This document shows, piece after piece, positions 1-10,700 of a DNA stretch of 60,000 bases (the first letter of the stretch is position 1; the number at the start of each line of letters is the position of its first letter). Location: positions 42,734,688 to 42,794,687 of the forward strand of contig NC_087069.1 in the NCBI RefSeq assembly GCF_963678635.1, read 5' to 3'. A program made the translations under genes and the position numbers. Source of the DNA: Symsagittifera roscoffensis. Taxonomy: Eukaryota > Xenacoelomorpha > Acoela > Convolutidae. The notes below the pieces were generated by a model. The model was not told the origin of the DNA. It saw only the letters and a list, made by a program, of their open reading frames with translations, and did no database searches.

Positions 1-2979
1 AAGTCTCAGGTTCGATGGCTCCAACTCCCGATTGGGGGCTGCCATTAGAATCCGCCATTCACTCCCTTCTGCTATCAGGATCAAGACCGCGTACACGAAC
101 TGTAGGGCGGGTGGCATATTCGCGTATCCAGGGGATGTGGTAAACACCACCTTCGTCTTGGACCCTAATCTCGAGACAACATTCTCTTGCACTTCATTCA
201 TCGCCGCAAACAACGCTTGAATGGCTTCCCATATCTTCCTCGATGTCGGAATTTCATCGCCCTTTAGTTGCTCAAGAAGTCCCATTGCGTGCAGGTGATC
301 ATTCATCCCTGCAAACAACAGCAGCTCAGGTTCACAGGGCATCTCCGACTTTATTGCCACTACCAGAGTTAACATCTGATTTAATTCAGCTCCTGGCAAA
401 GAGTATATCAAAGTCTCCGGCCAGAACAACTTGGGAGACGTTCCTTCGAAGTCTGATCCCGCCACAATGACTACTCTCGCAGCAGCTGGGTCTGCTCTAT
501 CATACACTGCCAGGGTTTTGGCCAGCTGGGTACTCCCACAGGGCTTCCCGTACCTGGGATCTTCCGCCAATTTCGAGCCTTCGTAAGCGGCATCTGGCAA
601 TCCCGTTCCTCCCGGATTGAGTAGCTTGTCTACCACCTTCAACTGTGCCGGGGTTGCCAACCTGATCCTGGCGATGCTAGTTCGGTGCTTGGGAGGTTCT
701 GCTATAAGTCCCGGACTCCCCAGCAGCTTGAGAGGTCTGTAGTTAATGGGTCCCATGATCGTTTTTGTGGGAATTCCCGTCAGGTCTGTGGTCTCCATCA
801 ACTTCGCTCTCGAGAAGTGCGCCTCATGAGCTTTCAACCAGTCCACGCAATGATGCCTATTCAAATCCTCGTGTGATACTCGTTCGATCCCCAGGGTTTC
901 CGCCAATTCTTGCCTGCATTCCAAACTCTCTAGATCCAGTTCTTTCACTTTCTCAGGATATCTCAAGCGAGCGGTCTCCATAGACTTATTTTCCCGTTTG
1001 CTCTCTGCCACTACCACTGAGGATATCGCCGAGCTTGGAGGTGTTGATGACGTCACCTCCTCAGACTCCATTGGCGTGGCACTCTGCAATCTGGTCAGGC
1101 TGCTCCTTGAACTGTCTCTAGTGTCAACTCTCGGTCCCAAGCGACCAGACAAGGCCCTTGAGGCAAGGAATGGTGGGTTGGGAGGTGGTCCTAAAGTGAA
1201 TTGGGCTGTCTCTAGCAGATCCGCCTCCAGCGCATTTATGTGTTCTTGGAAGACGTCGTTTAGCCACTCTGCTCCCCTCGGTCTATCAAAATGGATTCCA
1301 TCACTGGAGGTGTCTTCAGGGAATCCCTCTTTCTCCATGCGCTCTGCCACGTCCAACAGTCTGACAGGGAGCACACTCTTCCGGTGGATGTCTCTTATCC
1401 CCTTGTTTAGGTTCCGCACCTTCTCGTTCATCTCCAAGGCGTGTTGATCAAACATCATGTTGTAGGGGACAGTACATATCGTCAACAGGATGGGGTCCAT
1501 CTGAATCCTCAGTTCCTCAAGAAGGCAGCTCACCTTATCGTGCAGCCTTGTTATTTTCCTCGCCTCACCCCTTGATACATCGTTGGTCCCGATCATCAGG
1601 GTCACCGTGTATACTTTGGTCATCCCCAGCATGTCAAGCGTTGCTAACATCTGTGGCGTGGCAGCTCCAGCGAAACTCAAGATTCCCGTCTGCCAGTGCG
1701 ATCGGATCCGGGTCAACACCCGCACCAGGCTGTCCCCTACGATTAGATGAACCGCACCTTCTGGTACCCGGGGTGGCGCCAAGTACTGCACCCAGGCCGC
1801 ATCATGAAAGCAGTCTCTCCTAGCTTTCTGCTCCGTACTCCAGTCCAGCCGATTGTGCCTGTGGTACCTCCCCTCTGTATTCTTCTTATAACTCAAGATC
1901 ACGACACTCCTAACCGGCTGTTCCCTCCACGTCGGGGGAAGCTCCGGTCTTGCCGAACTCTCACGACTCTTTTGTCGCAATCTCTCGCCCAGTTCTCTCA
2001 GACGCGATGAGCCGCCGCTCACCTGACTGTCACTCGAGGTCGAGGTTGGGGTATATCCCGGCAGCTCCACATCCATCAGTGGGCGTATGGGTTGCGTCTC
2101 TAGGCTACGCAAGGAAGACGTTGCGTCATTCGGTATCCAAACTTCCAACCCTTCACTCATGTGTTCACGGGCCTCGCGGTCAAGGTTGAACCGTGCTCTT
2201 GCTCTGGGGGCCTCATCCACCTCCATACGTGACTCTGGCCTCGAGCTGGTGACCACTCGCTCCTTCGGCCTGGCTCCCTTCTGTGCATCAAGCTCGCGTT
2301 GTCGTTGTTCTATTCTGTCTAATTCCGACCTCAGTTGATCACGATTTGCGGCGTTCTCCCGCACCCTTAACTCCTGTTGATGTTCAGCTTTTTGTATCTC
2401 AAGCAACCTCAGAGCCTGGTCTCGCTCGTTGACCGCCTGGTCCCTTTCCAGCTGAACCTTCTCCCGATCCAGATTTGCCTGATCCCGATCGAGGTTCGCC
2501 TTATTCCTTTCCTTCTGCGTCTTCTCGAGCTCTTTCTTTAGAACACCTAGATCCGGATATGCCTCGGTCGTCTGTTGCATTCGTGACATCGATGGCACCC
2601 TACTCGAGCTCTGGCTTGTGGACCTTACTGTTGGCCTAGTCGGTAGTGGGAATTCCCCTGCGCCATATTCGGTATTGTTATTCAGGCCAGGATTCCTTGC
2701 CAAGTCAAAACCCCTTACTCCTCCATCCACATTCCAAGACAACCATCTGGTCTGTTCTTGGTTCGATATTCCCTCGGTGGTGTAGCCGATCATCAAGACA
2801 GCCTCCGTTGCAGACTCCCTGCACTCACCCTGGTCCTCCAACTGGAGGATGGCATTCAGCATCACCGCCATTCTCTCGTCTATTTGGGTGTAGTCCAAGT
2901 CCCTCAGGCGTCTGTACAGCTCATCAAGAGTGGGCTTCTTCAGGGCCGCGGGCACGGATTTCCATAATCTGTCTGCCAT
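1..2979 (-). CDS. Gypsy-element third ORF: coiled coil plus two SGNH/GDSL-type domains (partial, open at window edge)
   Basis: The frame is open for 993 codons from an ATG at 2979, the first Met after an in-frame stop, to base 1, so the C-terminus is outside the window. Residues about 145-225 are a charged heptad-rich coiled coil. Residues about 405-575 carry the SGNH hydrolase blocks: GDS near 414-416, GTND near 463-466 and DGIHFD near 560-565, giving Ser, Asn and Asp-x-x-His in the right order. A second SGNH-like segment, about 835-985, has AGSDFEG and then AGMNDHLH near 888-895, with a non-canonical first block. SGNH enzymes are esterases or lipases; coiled coil plus esterase is known in ORF1 of CR1-type LINEs. 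It lies 500 bp downstream of the macrodomain ORF, in another frame, with the same base composition and hexamer bias as the gypsy element, so I assign it to that element. An env-like position suggests expression from a spliced or subgenomic RNA; this is inference. Confidence 0.85.
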   Translation of the reverse strand, partial: MADRLWKSVPAALKKPTLDELYRRLRDLDYTQIDERMAVMLNAILQLEDQGECRESATEAVLMIGYTTEGISNQEQTRWLSWNVDGGVRGFDLARNPGLNNNTEYGAGEFPLPTRPTVRSTSQSSSRVPSMSRMQQTTEAYPDLGVLKKELEKTQKERNKANLDRDQANLDREKVQLERDQAVNERDQALRLLEIQKAEHQQELRVRENAANRDQLRSELDRIEQRQRELDAQKGARPKERVVTSSRPESRMEVDEAPRARARFNLDREAREHMSEGLEVWIPNDATSSLRSLETQPIRPLMDVELPGYTPTSTSSDSQVSGGSSRLRELGERLRQKSRESSARPELPPTWREQPVRSVVILSYKKNTEGRYHRHNRLDWSTEQKARRDCFHDAAWVQYLAPPRVPEGAVHLIVGDSLVRVLTRIRSHWQTGILSFAGAATPQMLATLDMLGMTKVYTVTLMIGTNDVSRGEARKITRLHDKVSCLLEELRIQMDPILLTICTVPYNMMFDQHALEMNEKVRNLNKGIRDIHRKSVLPVRLLDVAERMEKEGFPEDTSSDGIHFDRPRGAEWLNDVFQEHINALEADLLETAQFTLGPPPNPPFLASRALSGRLGPRVDTRDSSRSSLTRLQSATPMESEEVTSSTPPSSAISSVVVAESKRENKSMETARLRYPEKVKELDLESLECRQELAETLGIERVSHEDLNRHHCVDWLKAHEAHFSRAKLMETTDLTGIPTKTIMGPINYRPLKLLGSPGLIAEPPKHRTSIARIRLATPAQLKVVDKLLNPGGTGLPDAAYEGSKLAEDPRYGKPCGSTQLAKTLAVYDRADPAAARVVIVAGSDFEGTSPKLFWPETLIYSLPGAELNQMLTLVVAIKSEMPCEPELLLFAGMNDHLHAMGLLEQLKGDEIPTSRKIWEAIQALFAAMNEVQENVVSRLGSKTKVVFTTSPGYANMPPALQFVYAVLILIAEGSEWRILMAAPNRELEPSNLRL

Positions 2980-3479
2980 TCTTCGTGACTTCGGGATGTA
3001 TACAGGTATGTGTTAACCAGCTCAAGAATTACCTTACCGACTCAAGTATTACCCAACTCAAGAATTCTCTCGAAATGTTCCCTTGCAAATACTTGCTGCA
3101 AGTGCCGATTATCGCGAGTTCAATCAAGGTTTCTCTCTCTGTTTCTCGCTGGAGTATAGTTGGATTTTCAACTTTGTTTTTCAAACTTGATCTGAAAACA
3201 GAAAGCATATTGAAACTTGACATGTCATGTTCCTAACCTAGAGACCCCCCTTTTACCAGTATGGTTAAAATCTTATCATTTTAGTATCACTTAAAACAAT
3301 TCAATTGGAATTCCCTTAAAAGCATGCAGATTCATTTTATGTTTTAGCACCGTTAACTCGTTTTAAAATTTAATTGTCATGCCAATCATATCTTTAAGAT
3401 CCCTTTACCTGCGCCGCACCCCAGTACCTAACTCAAGACTCCTCCCTCACACCCGACTCGATACCCCCATGTACCCGAC
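2980..3479 (-). other. Spacer between macrodomain ORF and SGNH ORF
   Basis: There are 500 bp of AT-richer sequence with no convincing ORF. On the minus strand it holds a polypyrimidine tract ending in TTTTCAG near 3192 and a GTAAGG near 3030, which could serve as splice sites for the downstream SGNH message. CTCAAG occurs four times in it (3021, 3041, 3056, 3432). Confidence 0.4.
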
Positions 3480-4706
3480 TCAGGCGATACTCAAGTAGTA
3501 CTTCTTATGAAGATACACCATTATCTCAGTTTCTGCAAAGACCACATGTAGGATAGCGTACAATTCCCTCGGGCTCAGTTTGCCCCTGTTCGGGTCATAC
3601 ACCGGCATTGAGACTTCTGTTATCCCTCTTTCAATCATGAAGTCTCGTAATCTTGTTAGTGCCAATATCACGTGTTCGGGATCGATTGTGTTCCTGTCAT
3701 TGACCCTCGTTACTAGGAAGCACAGATATTTGCCCGGGACTTGTGCCACTGACGGTGGAAGCGCTGCCATCCCTCCCAGTCCTGGTCTCTGTCTGAACAG
3801 AAACTCTACATTCTGGTACTCTCTTTTGAAGTCAGCTTCCAATCTTGATTTGAAACTCATGTCCGCCGTGATGCAGATCGCGCTGGTCCTGTTTGACAGG
3901 ATGAAGTCGCTATCTGTTATCATGATGTTCTCCGAGTATTCATTGGGTATTTCGAATTTCGTTTTGAAATTCCGACCTATAGTAGGCTCTGGCTCTTCTT
4001 CCTCCAGTTCCAATTCGCTCGTTTCTCTCACTTCCTTGAGCTTCTTTATCATCAAATTTTCGGTGTGGGTAAGTCCTACCCCCACTCCCCGGACAAAAAT
4101 ATTTATCGACGTCCCCGTCGATGTTGTCGGGTCTGAATTGTCCTGAGGAATGTCCAGTGGCCTGTCTGTTGCCGTCCATCCGAAAAGAGGGTCCTCTGTC
4201 TTCATGTAATTTGCTGCTGATACATCGACTTGCTGAATGCTTTGTCCTTCGCGGCTCTCGTCTTTGACATCACGCATCCACTCTAGAATCCTCAAGTTCG
4301 TGTTCTCCCTCCTCTCTATCTCACTCTGTTCGAGATCCGTTTCTACTTCTGGCGTCGAGTAATCATCCTGCGGATAATGACCACCATCGTCAATGACCTG
4401 CCATTCCTCTCCAGCTTCCAGTTCGCCTGCCTTCAGTAATTCCTCGCCCAATTTGTCTGGCTGTATCTTATCGATCAAGAAGTCATCCCCGTACCTGTTG
4501 TACCTCATGCCTGTGCGTTTGCGATTGCCAGTCCTGGTTTCCGGTGGTGTTGTTCGATCCGGTTCCATCCATTTCGGCACCTCGTCTTGCTCCGGGTCGT
4601 TCCAGTCTTCTTCTACAAATGATCCTGCGTCAGACTCCACTCCTATCTTTTCATTGTCGTCCAAACTCAAGTTCTCATTACCATCATTTTTCTCTCTAGT
4701 GCCTTT
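3480..4706 (-). CDS. Macrodomain (TARG1/OARD1-like) extension downstream of the pol stop codon
   Basis: This frame is open from the codon after the gag-pol TAG to a stop at 3480-3482 and is in the same frame as gag-pol. It has no ATG near its start; the first possible start is TTG at 4670 and the first Met is about 34 residues later. Counted from that TTG it is 396 residues. Residues 1-240 are acidic and low-complexity. Residues about 246-392 match a macrodomain of the TARG1/OARD1 type: an early strand and helix with FKREYQNVEFL, then GKYLCFLVTR, a helix with ALTRLRDFMIERGITEVSMP, and a final helix and strand with VVFAETEIMVYL. Family members bind ADP-ribose, and some remove it from Glu or Asp side chains. 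The catalytic Lys and the GCGLD Asp of TARG1 appear to be replaced (Arg at about 322, a DPNRGK segment at about 359-364), so binding without hydrolysis is possible. The fold assignment is by eye; readthrough expression is inference. Confidence 0.78.
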   Translation of the reverse strand, partial: KGTREKNDGNENLSLDDNEKIGVESDAGSFVEEDWNDPEQDEVPKWMEPDRTTPPETRTGNRKRTGMRYNRYGDDFLIDKIQPDKLGEELLKAGELEAGEEWQVIDDGGHYPQDDYSTPEVETDLEQSEIERRENTNLRILEWMRDVKDESREGQSIQQVDVSAANYMKTEDPLFGWTATDRPLDIPQDNSDPTTSTGTSINIFVRGVGVGLTHTENLMIKKLKEVRETSELELEEEEPEPTIGRNFKTKFEIPNEYSENIMITDSDFILSNRTSAICITADMSFKSRLEADFKREYQNVEFLFRQRPGLGGMAALPPSVAQVPGKYLCFLVTRVNDRNTIDPEHVILALTRLRDFMIERGITEVSMPVYDPNRGKLSPRELYAILHVVFAETEIMVYLHKKYYLSIA

Positions 4707-4709
4707 CTA
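4707..4709 (-). promoter_or_regulatory. In-frame TAG between pol and macrodomain frame (candidate readthrough stop)
   Basis: The pol reading frame reads AAT TAG AAA GGC and then stays open for about 408 codons without an early ATG. The layout fits stop-codon readthrough as used by some retroelements, but a recent nonsense mutation in a formerly longer polyprotein is equally possible. Confidence 0.4.
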
Positions 4710-7700
4710 ATTCACTTCACACGCTGGCTCCACCACCAGATACTCAAGACCCTCCATGTCCTTCGGTATGCACCAATCCTCTGGAGACGGGACGTGAGGC
4801 TTCAGATTTTCATAATGTGCCGCTCGCCCAGTACTCAAGCGATAGAACCGTCCTTGTTGATGAACCTCCGTTATCATGAATGGTCCCCTCCACTTCTTGA
4901 GTAGTTTCTTTGTTCCCTTGGGCGGTATGACATTTTGGAAGACCCACACGTATTGGCCCACTTCATATGGCTTTTCTCGTAATATTTTTTTGTCGTATTT
5001 CCTGCGTTGCCTCATTTGCGCTTGCGCCGTGTTCCTCCTGCATAGCTCGTTCAATTCCTGTTGTCTTTTGATCGCTTCTTTCACGTATGCCTGAGGCGAC
5101 GTCCTTTTCCCTTCGTATTCCGGGTAAAAGAATGTCAGAGGCATTGCTCTCTCCCTGCCCGTCAACATCATGAAAGGACTGATGCCCGTAGTTGAGTGCT
5201 GTGTACTGTTGTAGGCTCCTACTACCTGTGGCAGGTATTTGTCCCAGTCCGTCATGTATCTTGAGCAGTACACCCTTAACATGTTGACCAGTGTCCTGTT
5301 TTGTCTCTCTACCAACCCATTGGTCTGTGGATGATAGGTTGTCGAGTGTGCTTGAGCAATGTGCGATCTCTTCATCAATTCTTTTGTCAAGTCCCCTACA
5401 AAAGCTTTGCCGTTGTCCGACTGGAAAGTCATTGGACAACCATACCGCGATATCCAATGCGTTATCAGATGATCACATGTCTCCTCGGCCGAGGCTGTTT
5501 GGCACGGGACCGCTTCCGCCAACTTTGTGAAGTGATCTATTATAACCAGTATCTGGTTATATCCCGACTCCGTCATGCAGATTTTTTGATGGTCTATCTG
5601 CACCACTTCATTGAACTCTGAGCTCTCAACGGACTTGAGGGGAAACTTCATCTTCCTTGGGTCTTTTACCTGGAGACATGCCAGGCAGGCATTCACCCAT
5701 CTCTCGCAAGCTTTTCTCATTCCTGGCCAATCAAACCTGTGAAGTATCCTTTGTTGTACTTTGTCTATCCCCTGGTGGCCCATCTGGTCGTGCGATCTGA
5801 AAAGCACCTCCGTTTGATACAACTGTGGCAGTATGATGAGGTTGTGTTTGTGTAATATCTTCTCCTCATCTTTCCTCTTGCATGCTACCACCCCATCAGC
5901 TGTGTGGTAGAGTAAGTCTTTTTTCTCTTTGTAGAACTGGCTCAAGATCTTGTAGCTGTCTTCCTCGAGTTCCCCCTTCTCCTTGACCCCCGACTGGATC
6001 CATTTGGATAGGTTACTTGTCATTTTGTCATTCTTTTGGGCTCTTATTAGGTCTGACAGCCTATATCTTGCCTTGACATGCTCCTTTAGCGCCATGATCT
6101 GTCCATTCATCTCACCAGGTTTGTGGATGTCATCACTCAGCTTCACGCATATCATCCTTTTCACGATTTTCATATCATCTTCTGGCACCAGATTTGTTCT
6201 GACGTTTGAGTTGCATGATAGTTCTCTGTATGGCTTCCTTGAAACCGCAATTCTTTCTAGTTCCTCACCACCTCGTATCTCCTGTATCTCCAGATTGTAC
6301 GTTCCTGATGATGGATCCGTCTGTAACTCCCTGTCGTGGTGCCTTGTCTTCTCTTCCGCCAGTATCATGCACAGACTGTCCTGGTTTTCGCTGCTCTCAT
6401 CCGAGTCTTCATCCCATCCTTCACGCTCCCCGGACAATTTTCCTTCTCCGGTTCCTTCTTCCGTGAACCTGGAACACTCCCCGGACTCTTGACCTGGTCC
6501 CAGGTGTTCAGTATCTTCCTTGAACGTCACTTTCTTTTTCCTAACCCTGGTCTGCTCCAGAATGTCTTCGGGGATTTTGTCAACTAGTGACCGCACGACA
6601 TCTTTGCTGTCAGTGACGCTTCCTCTTGATGAGTCAGTATCGTTCACTGTCTCTCTTCTCCGAAGTATAGTGAATTCCGGTTTCTCTGTACCCTTCTCCT
6701 GGATCACGGGCTTATCATCTGATAGTTTCTCGAGCAACCTCATTAAGTCATCATCTATCTGTGCAGTTCCTGCTTCCACCTGGTTAAGATCATAGCCTTT
6801 TGCCTTGAGCGTCTCCTTCACGATCTTCGACTTGAGTATAATCTCAATCGGAATCCTCTTGCTCTTCCTCAAGATGGTCTTCTCTGGAGGCTCTTTAGGC
6901 AATTCAGGATGATCTTCTATCGGTTTGCCTGACTTGTCCAGCCATCTCGTGAGTGGAAGACTGTCGTACGTTTCCTTGTCCATGAATGAGAAGCCATCTT
7001 TGATTTCAGGTCTGTCTGCTTCTCTTTGTTCTTGTCTCTCATAGAACTCCGTCTTCTTACTCAAGCTGTCGGCATTCTGATGTTTATCTCGCGTTCTATG
7101 CTCAATTATCATGTTGTATCCGTCCAGGCGAACTATCCACCTCCCAATGTAACTTTGGTCCATTGAGTACGTTTTCAGCCAGCTCAGTGCTCTGTTGTCG
7201 ACTCGCAACTTGAATGGTTCACTGACCAAGTATGCCCTGTATTTCTCGACAAAGGTAACCACCGCGAACATCTCAGCTTTCGGTGCTCCGTACTTCATTT
7301 CCGTGTCACTCAGGACTTTGCTCCCGTACGCTATTGGTCTCAAGACTGTCTTCCCATTCCATTCTTGTTCTTGGTGGAGAATCCCAGAAATCGCGACTAC
7401 CGACGCATCCGTGTCCAGCACGTACATCCCTTTCTCAGTCGGCATACCCAGTACTGGTGCCTCACATAGCTCTTTCTTTATCCTCTGGAATGACTCTTCT
7501 GCTGCGTTGTTCCACGTGAACTTCTTGCCCTTGTGTCTCATTAATTGTTGCATCGGGTATACCTTGTCTGCATAGCCTTTGATGAACTCTCTATAATAGT
7601 TAGCGAAACCCAGGAAGCTCATCAACTGGTGCTCTGTCTTCGGTGATTTCCAGGTCAGGACTGCTTCCACGGCGTCCGTATCAGGTCTGATGCCGTGCTT

Positions 7701-10700
7701 GTCTACCATCCTGCCCAAGTATTTTATTGAGTCCTTGAGTATCTCGCACTTTGATGGTTTACACTTTAGACCCGACCTCTTCATGCATGTAAACACTTCG
7801 TCTAGTCTCTCAATGTGGTCTTCCAGTGTTGGCGTCGCTATTACCACGTCATCCACGTAGCACATTACCAGGTTGCCATACTTCTTCGTTACGCCTATCA
7901 GCGCGTGTGCCATCAACCGCTGAAACGTGGCTGTGGCATTGCAAAGTCCAAACGGCATCCGTTTCCATTGAAACAGACCCAACTCGCAGGCAAACCCTGT
8001 CTTGTCCCTGTCCTGCTTCCTTAGTGGTACTTGCCAAAAGGCTGAGCTTAAATCAAGAGTCGTAAAAAATTTTGCATCACTTAACTTCGAGAGGCTCTCA
8101 TCAATCCTAGGTATGGGATAGGCATCCTTCACCGTGACGGAGTTCAGGTATCGAAAGTCACAACAAAACCTCAACTGGTCGCCTTTCTTTTTGGCCATCA
8201 CTACTCCACACGCCCACGGTGACTTGGATGGTTCTATCATGTCATACTCTAGTAACGTCTCGATCTCTTTTCTACACGCGTCCGATTTGTGTGGGGTCAT
8301 GCGCCTCGCCCCCTCCCTGTGTGGTACCGCGTTTTCCTCAAGTTCTATTTCATGCTCAACGAAATTACAACACCCGATATCCGCCTTATGCCTCGAAAAA
8401 ACTTCCTCGTTCCGCTCTAGTACGTCCTTGATGGCTTCGAGCTGTTCATCTTTCAGTTTGCCCCTCAAATGTTCAATCTCCGGCAGAACCGGTTTTTCAT
8501 TTTGCATTTCATCTAGTGTGGGTCGCTCTGGAAAGTTCGAACAGCTCGAAAGACCATCATCCGTTTCTGACTTAAGTGATTTAATAAGACCTGAAGAATC
8601 TTTTATTTTCTGCAATCGTCTCAAGATACAAATTTTGTCCCTGTGATTGGGACAATCAACAACTTCATTTTGTTTCGAGTTCTCAATTGTTTCATATCGA
8701 GTTTTAACCGGTAAAGCATATCCCAGTTTCCTCCCTCTCTGTATCGTGATCAGTATATCAAGGGTATTCAACAAGACACTGACGCAGAGGCCGCTCTTCG
8801 TTATCGAAAATGATCTTCCTAAAACAGCAGCACTTTGACTATTAGGATTCGGAACTATGCACACTTGCTTGTTGTCACTTAGTTCATTGTAATTTTTCAT
8901 CCTCAAACTTACGATTGCCGCTTCATTAGCTTTTAGCCTCACCCTCCTACTCAAGAATACCGGTGCTTTGTTTTCATTTACCATTATTAAATTTACCGGT
9001 TTGATTGCGTACCTCCTATCCGGGTTCCGTATCCTGAACATTGCGTTATTTAAATCAATCGTTACGTCGAAATTCCTGATGAAGTCTCTGCCCAAAATGA
9101 ATTGGTCAGATTCATCTAGGTTTTCTACCACGATAAAGCTCATCCACAGGTTACGTTCCCCCAAATTGAGGGCTATTATTGGCGTCCTTCCCAGCACCCG
9201 TAGGGCCCCTTTGTTTGCAGCTGACAGCCGTATTCTCGAGTCTATCAAGTCACCTTTGTCAAAGCCCATCTTCTCCCAAGTTTCGATTGGTATAACGCTC
9301 AAGACTGCTCCCGTGTCAAGCAACCCACGCAACTGAGTCTTTTTGCCACTTATATCCAGCACGTGCCCTGTCACATCTGCCTCCGTCCCGATGTGCATTG
9401 CATCTTCCTCAAGCATGGCGCAGTGTCCAATCGATCTCACTTTCAATTCTTCTTTCCCTACGTAGATTTGTCCAATTAGGTCTTCGTCACATGTTATCAT
9501 CGTCTTGGTATAGATGTTAATCCCATCTATATTTAGCATCACCTCGTGTGGACTGTAAGCTTCAGTATATCTGCTATCAACACGTACCGACTTGCTGCCC
9601 CCTCTCACGAGTAGTGCTCTCAGTGCTCTAGAAGTCGTTTGTGGGCTTATACCACTCAAATAGTCTGCATACACGTCAATGTGCATTATCGTCTGGTCGC
9701 TCGGCTCGCCCAAGTTTCTGGTTACCTCGTGGCCGCCCACTCTGATTATCGACATTATCCTTGCCCCGATTCTCGATATGCCAAAAGGTTTACCTGTCAC
9801 CAGTTTCACAGTATTGCAATTCCCTGTCTTCGTTGAGCCTGGTACAGCCTCTGGTATTTGTTTCGATCCGGTTAATGCTTCGTTAAAATTCTGTCTTTCT
9901 ATCTCCAGCTTTAGTCGTTGCTCTATTTCTTTCGCAGCCAGATCCTGTTTCACTTTGGCAATTGCTTCCGTCGCCGCTTTCTCATAATTTATCTCTAGAG
10001 AGTTCCCTGCCGCGGATTCTATGGCATCATTAACATGTGATACAGCTTTCACTGTCTTCGTCGGCAATTCCGTGCTTGGTGCTCCTAAGTTCCTCGATTC
10101 AAATTCGTTTTGCCTGTTCCGCTGATTCTGCACCGCCGCTAATGCCAACTTATGTTTAGGGTGACTCTGGTCCTTGACCGCTTCCCAGAACAAGGGACAA
10201 TCCATTCGGAAGTGCCCCTCCTGGTTACAGAAGAAGCATCTTGCGCCTATCTTGATGATTAAGCCACTATAGTACTCGTGTTCCTCCATCTGGCTCATGT
10301 CCTCCTCATCTGGTGCATATCCTAGACTCTTCATGCCTTGTTTGTATGTTGTGCAGTCAGCCACGTGGTGATCCGCCGACCCGCAGTTCGCGCATGATCT
10401 GCGCTTGTCCATGTCATCTCTAGGTTTGTACCATGACGACCTCTGCGGTTGACTTCCCCCTTGCGTGTTCCTGTTTTCTGAATACGAGTATTTCTTGGGT
10501 TTCATCAGCATGTATTCCCTTGATTTCTGTCTCATTTCTTCTGGGGTTGGTGCGCTGTCTTTCGACAATGTGTAGTGTGTTGCTAACATTGTCCTTAAGT
10601 CGTCACTTCTTACCCCATCAATGAACTTCGAGGCAATGCTAAAGTTTCTTCTGTTTGTCGACTCCTCTGGGTCACTCCTTCTTCTCAAGCTCTCGAGATC

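Noticed and set aside
3029-3223. Minus-strand 64-codon ORF between macrodomain and SGNH ORFs
   Set aside because: No recognisable domain; kept only as a possible splice region.
32-3236. Many plus-strand ORFs of 60-196 codons
   Set aside because: They are shadows of the 993-codon minus-strand SGNH ORF and its spacer.
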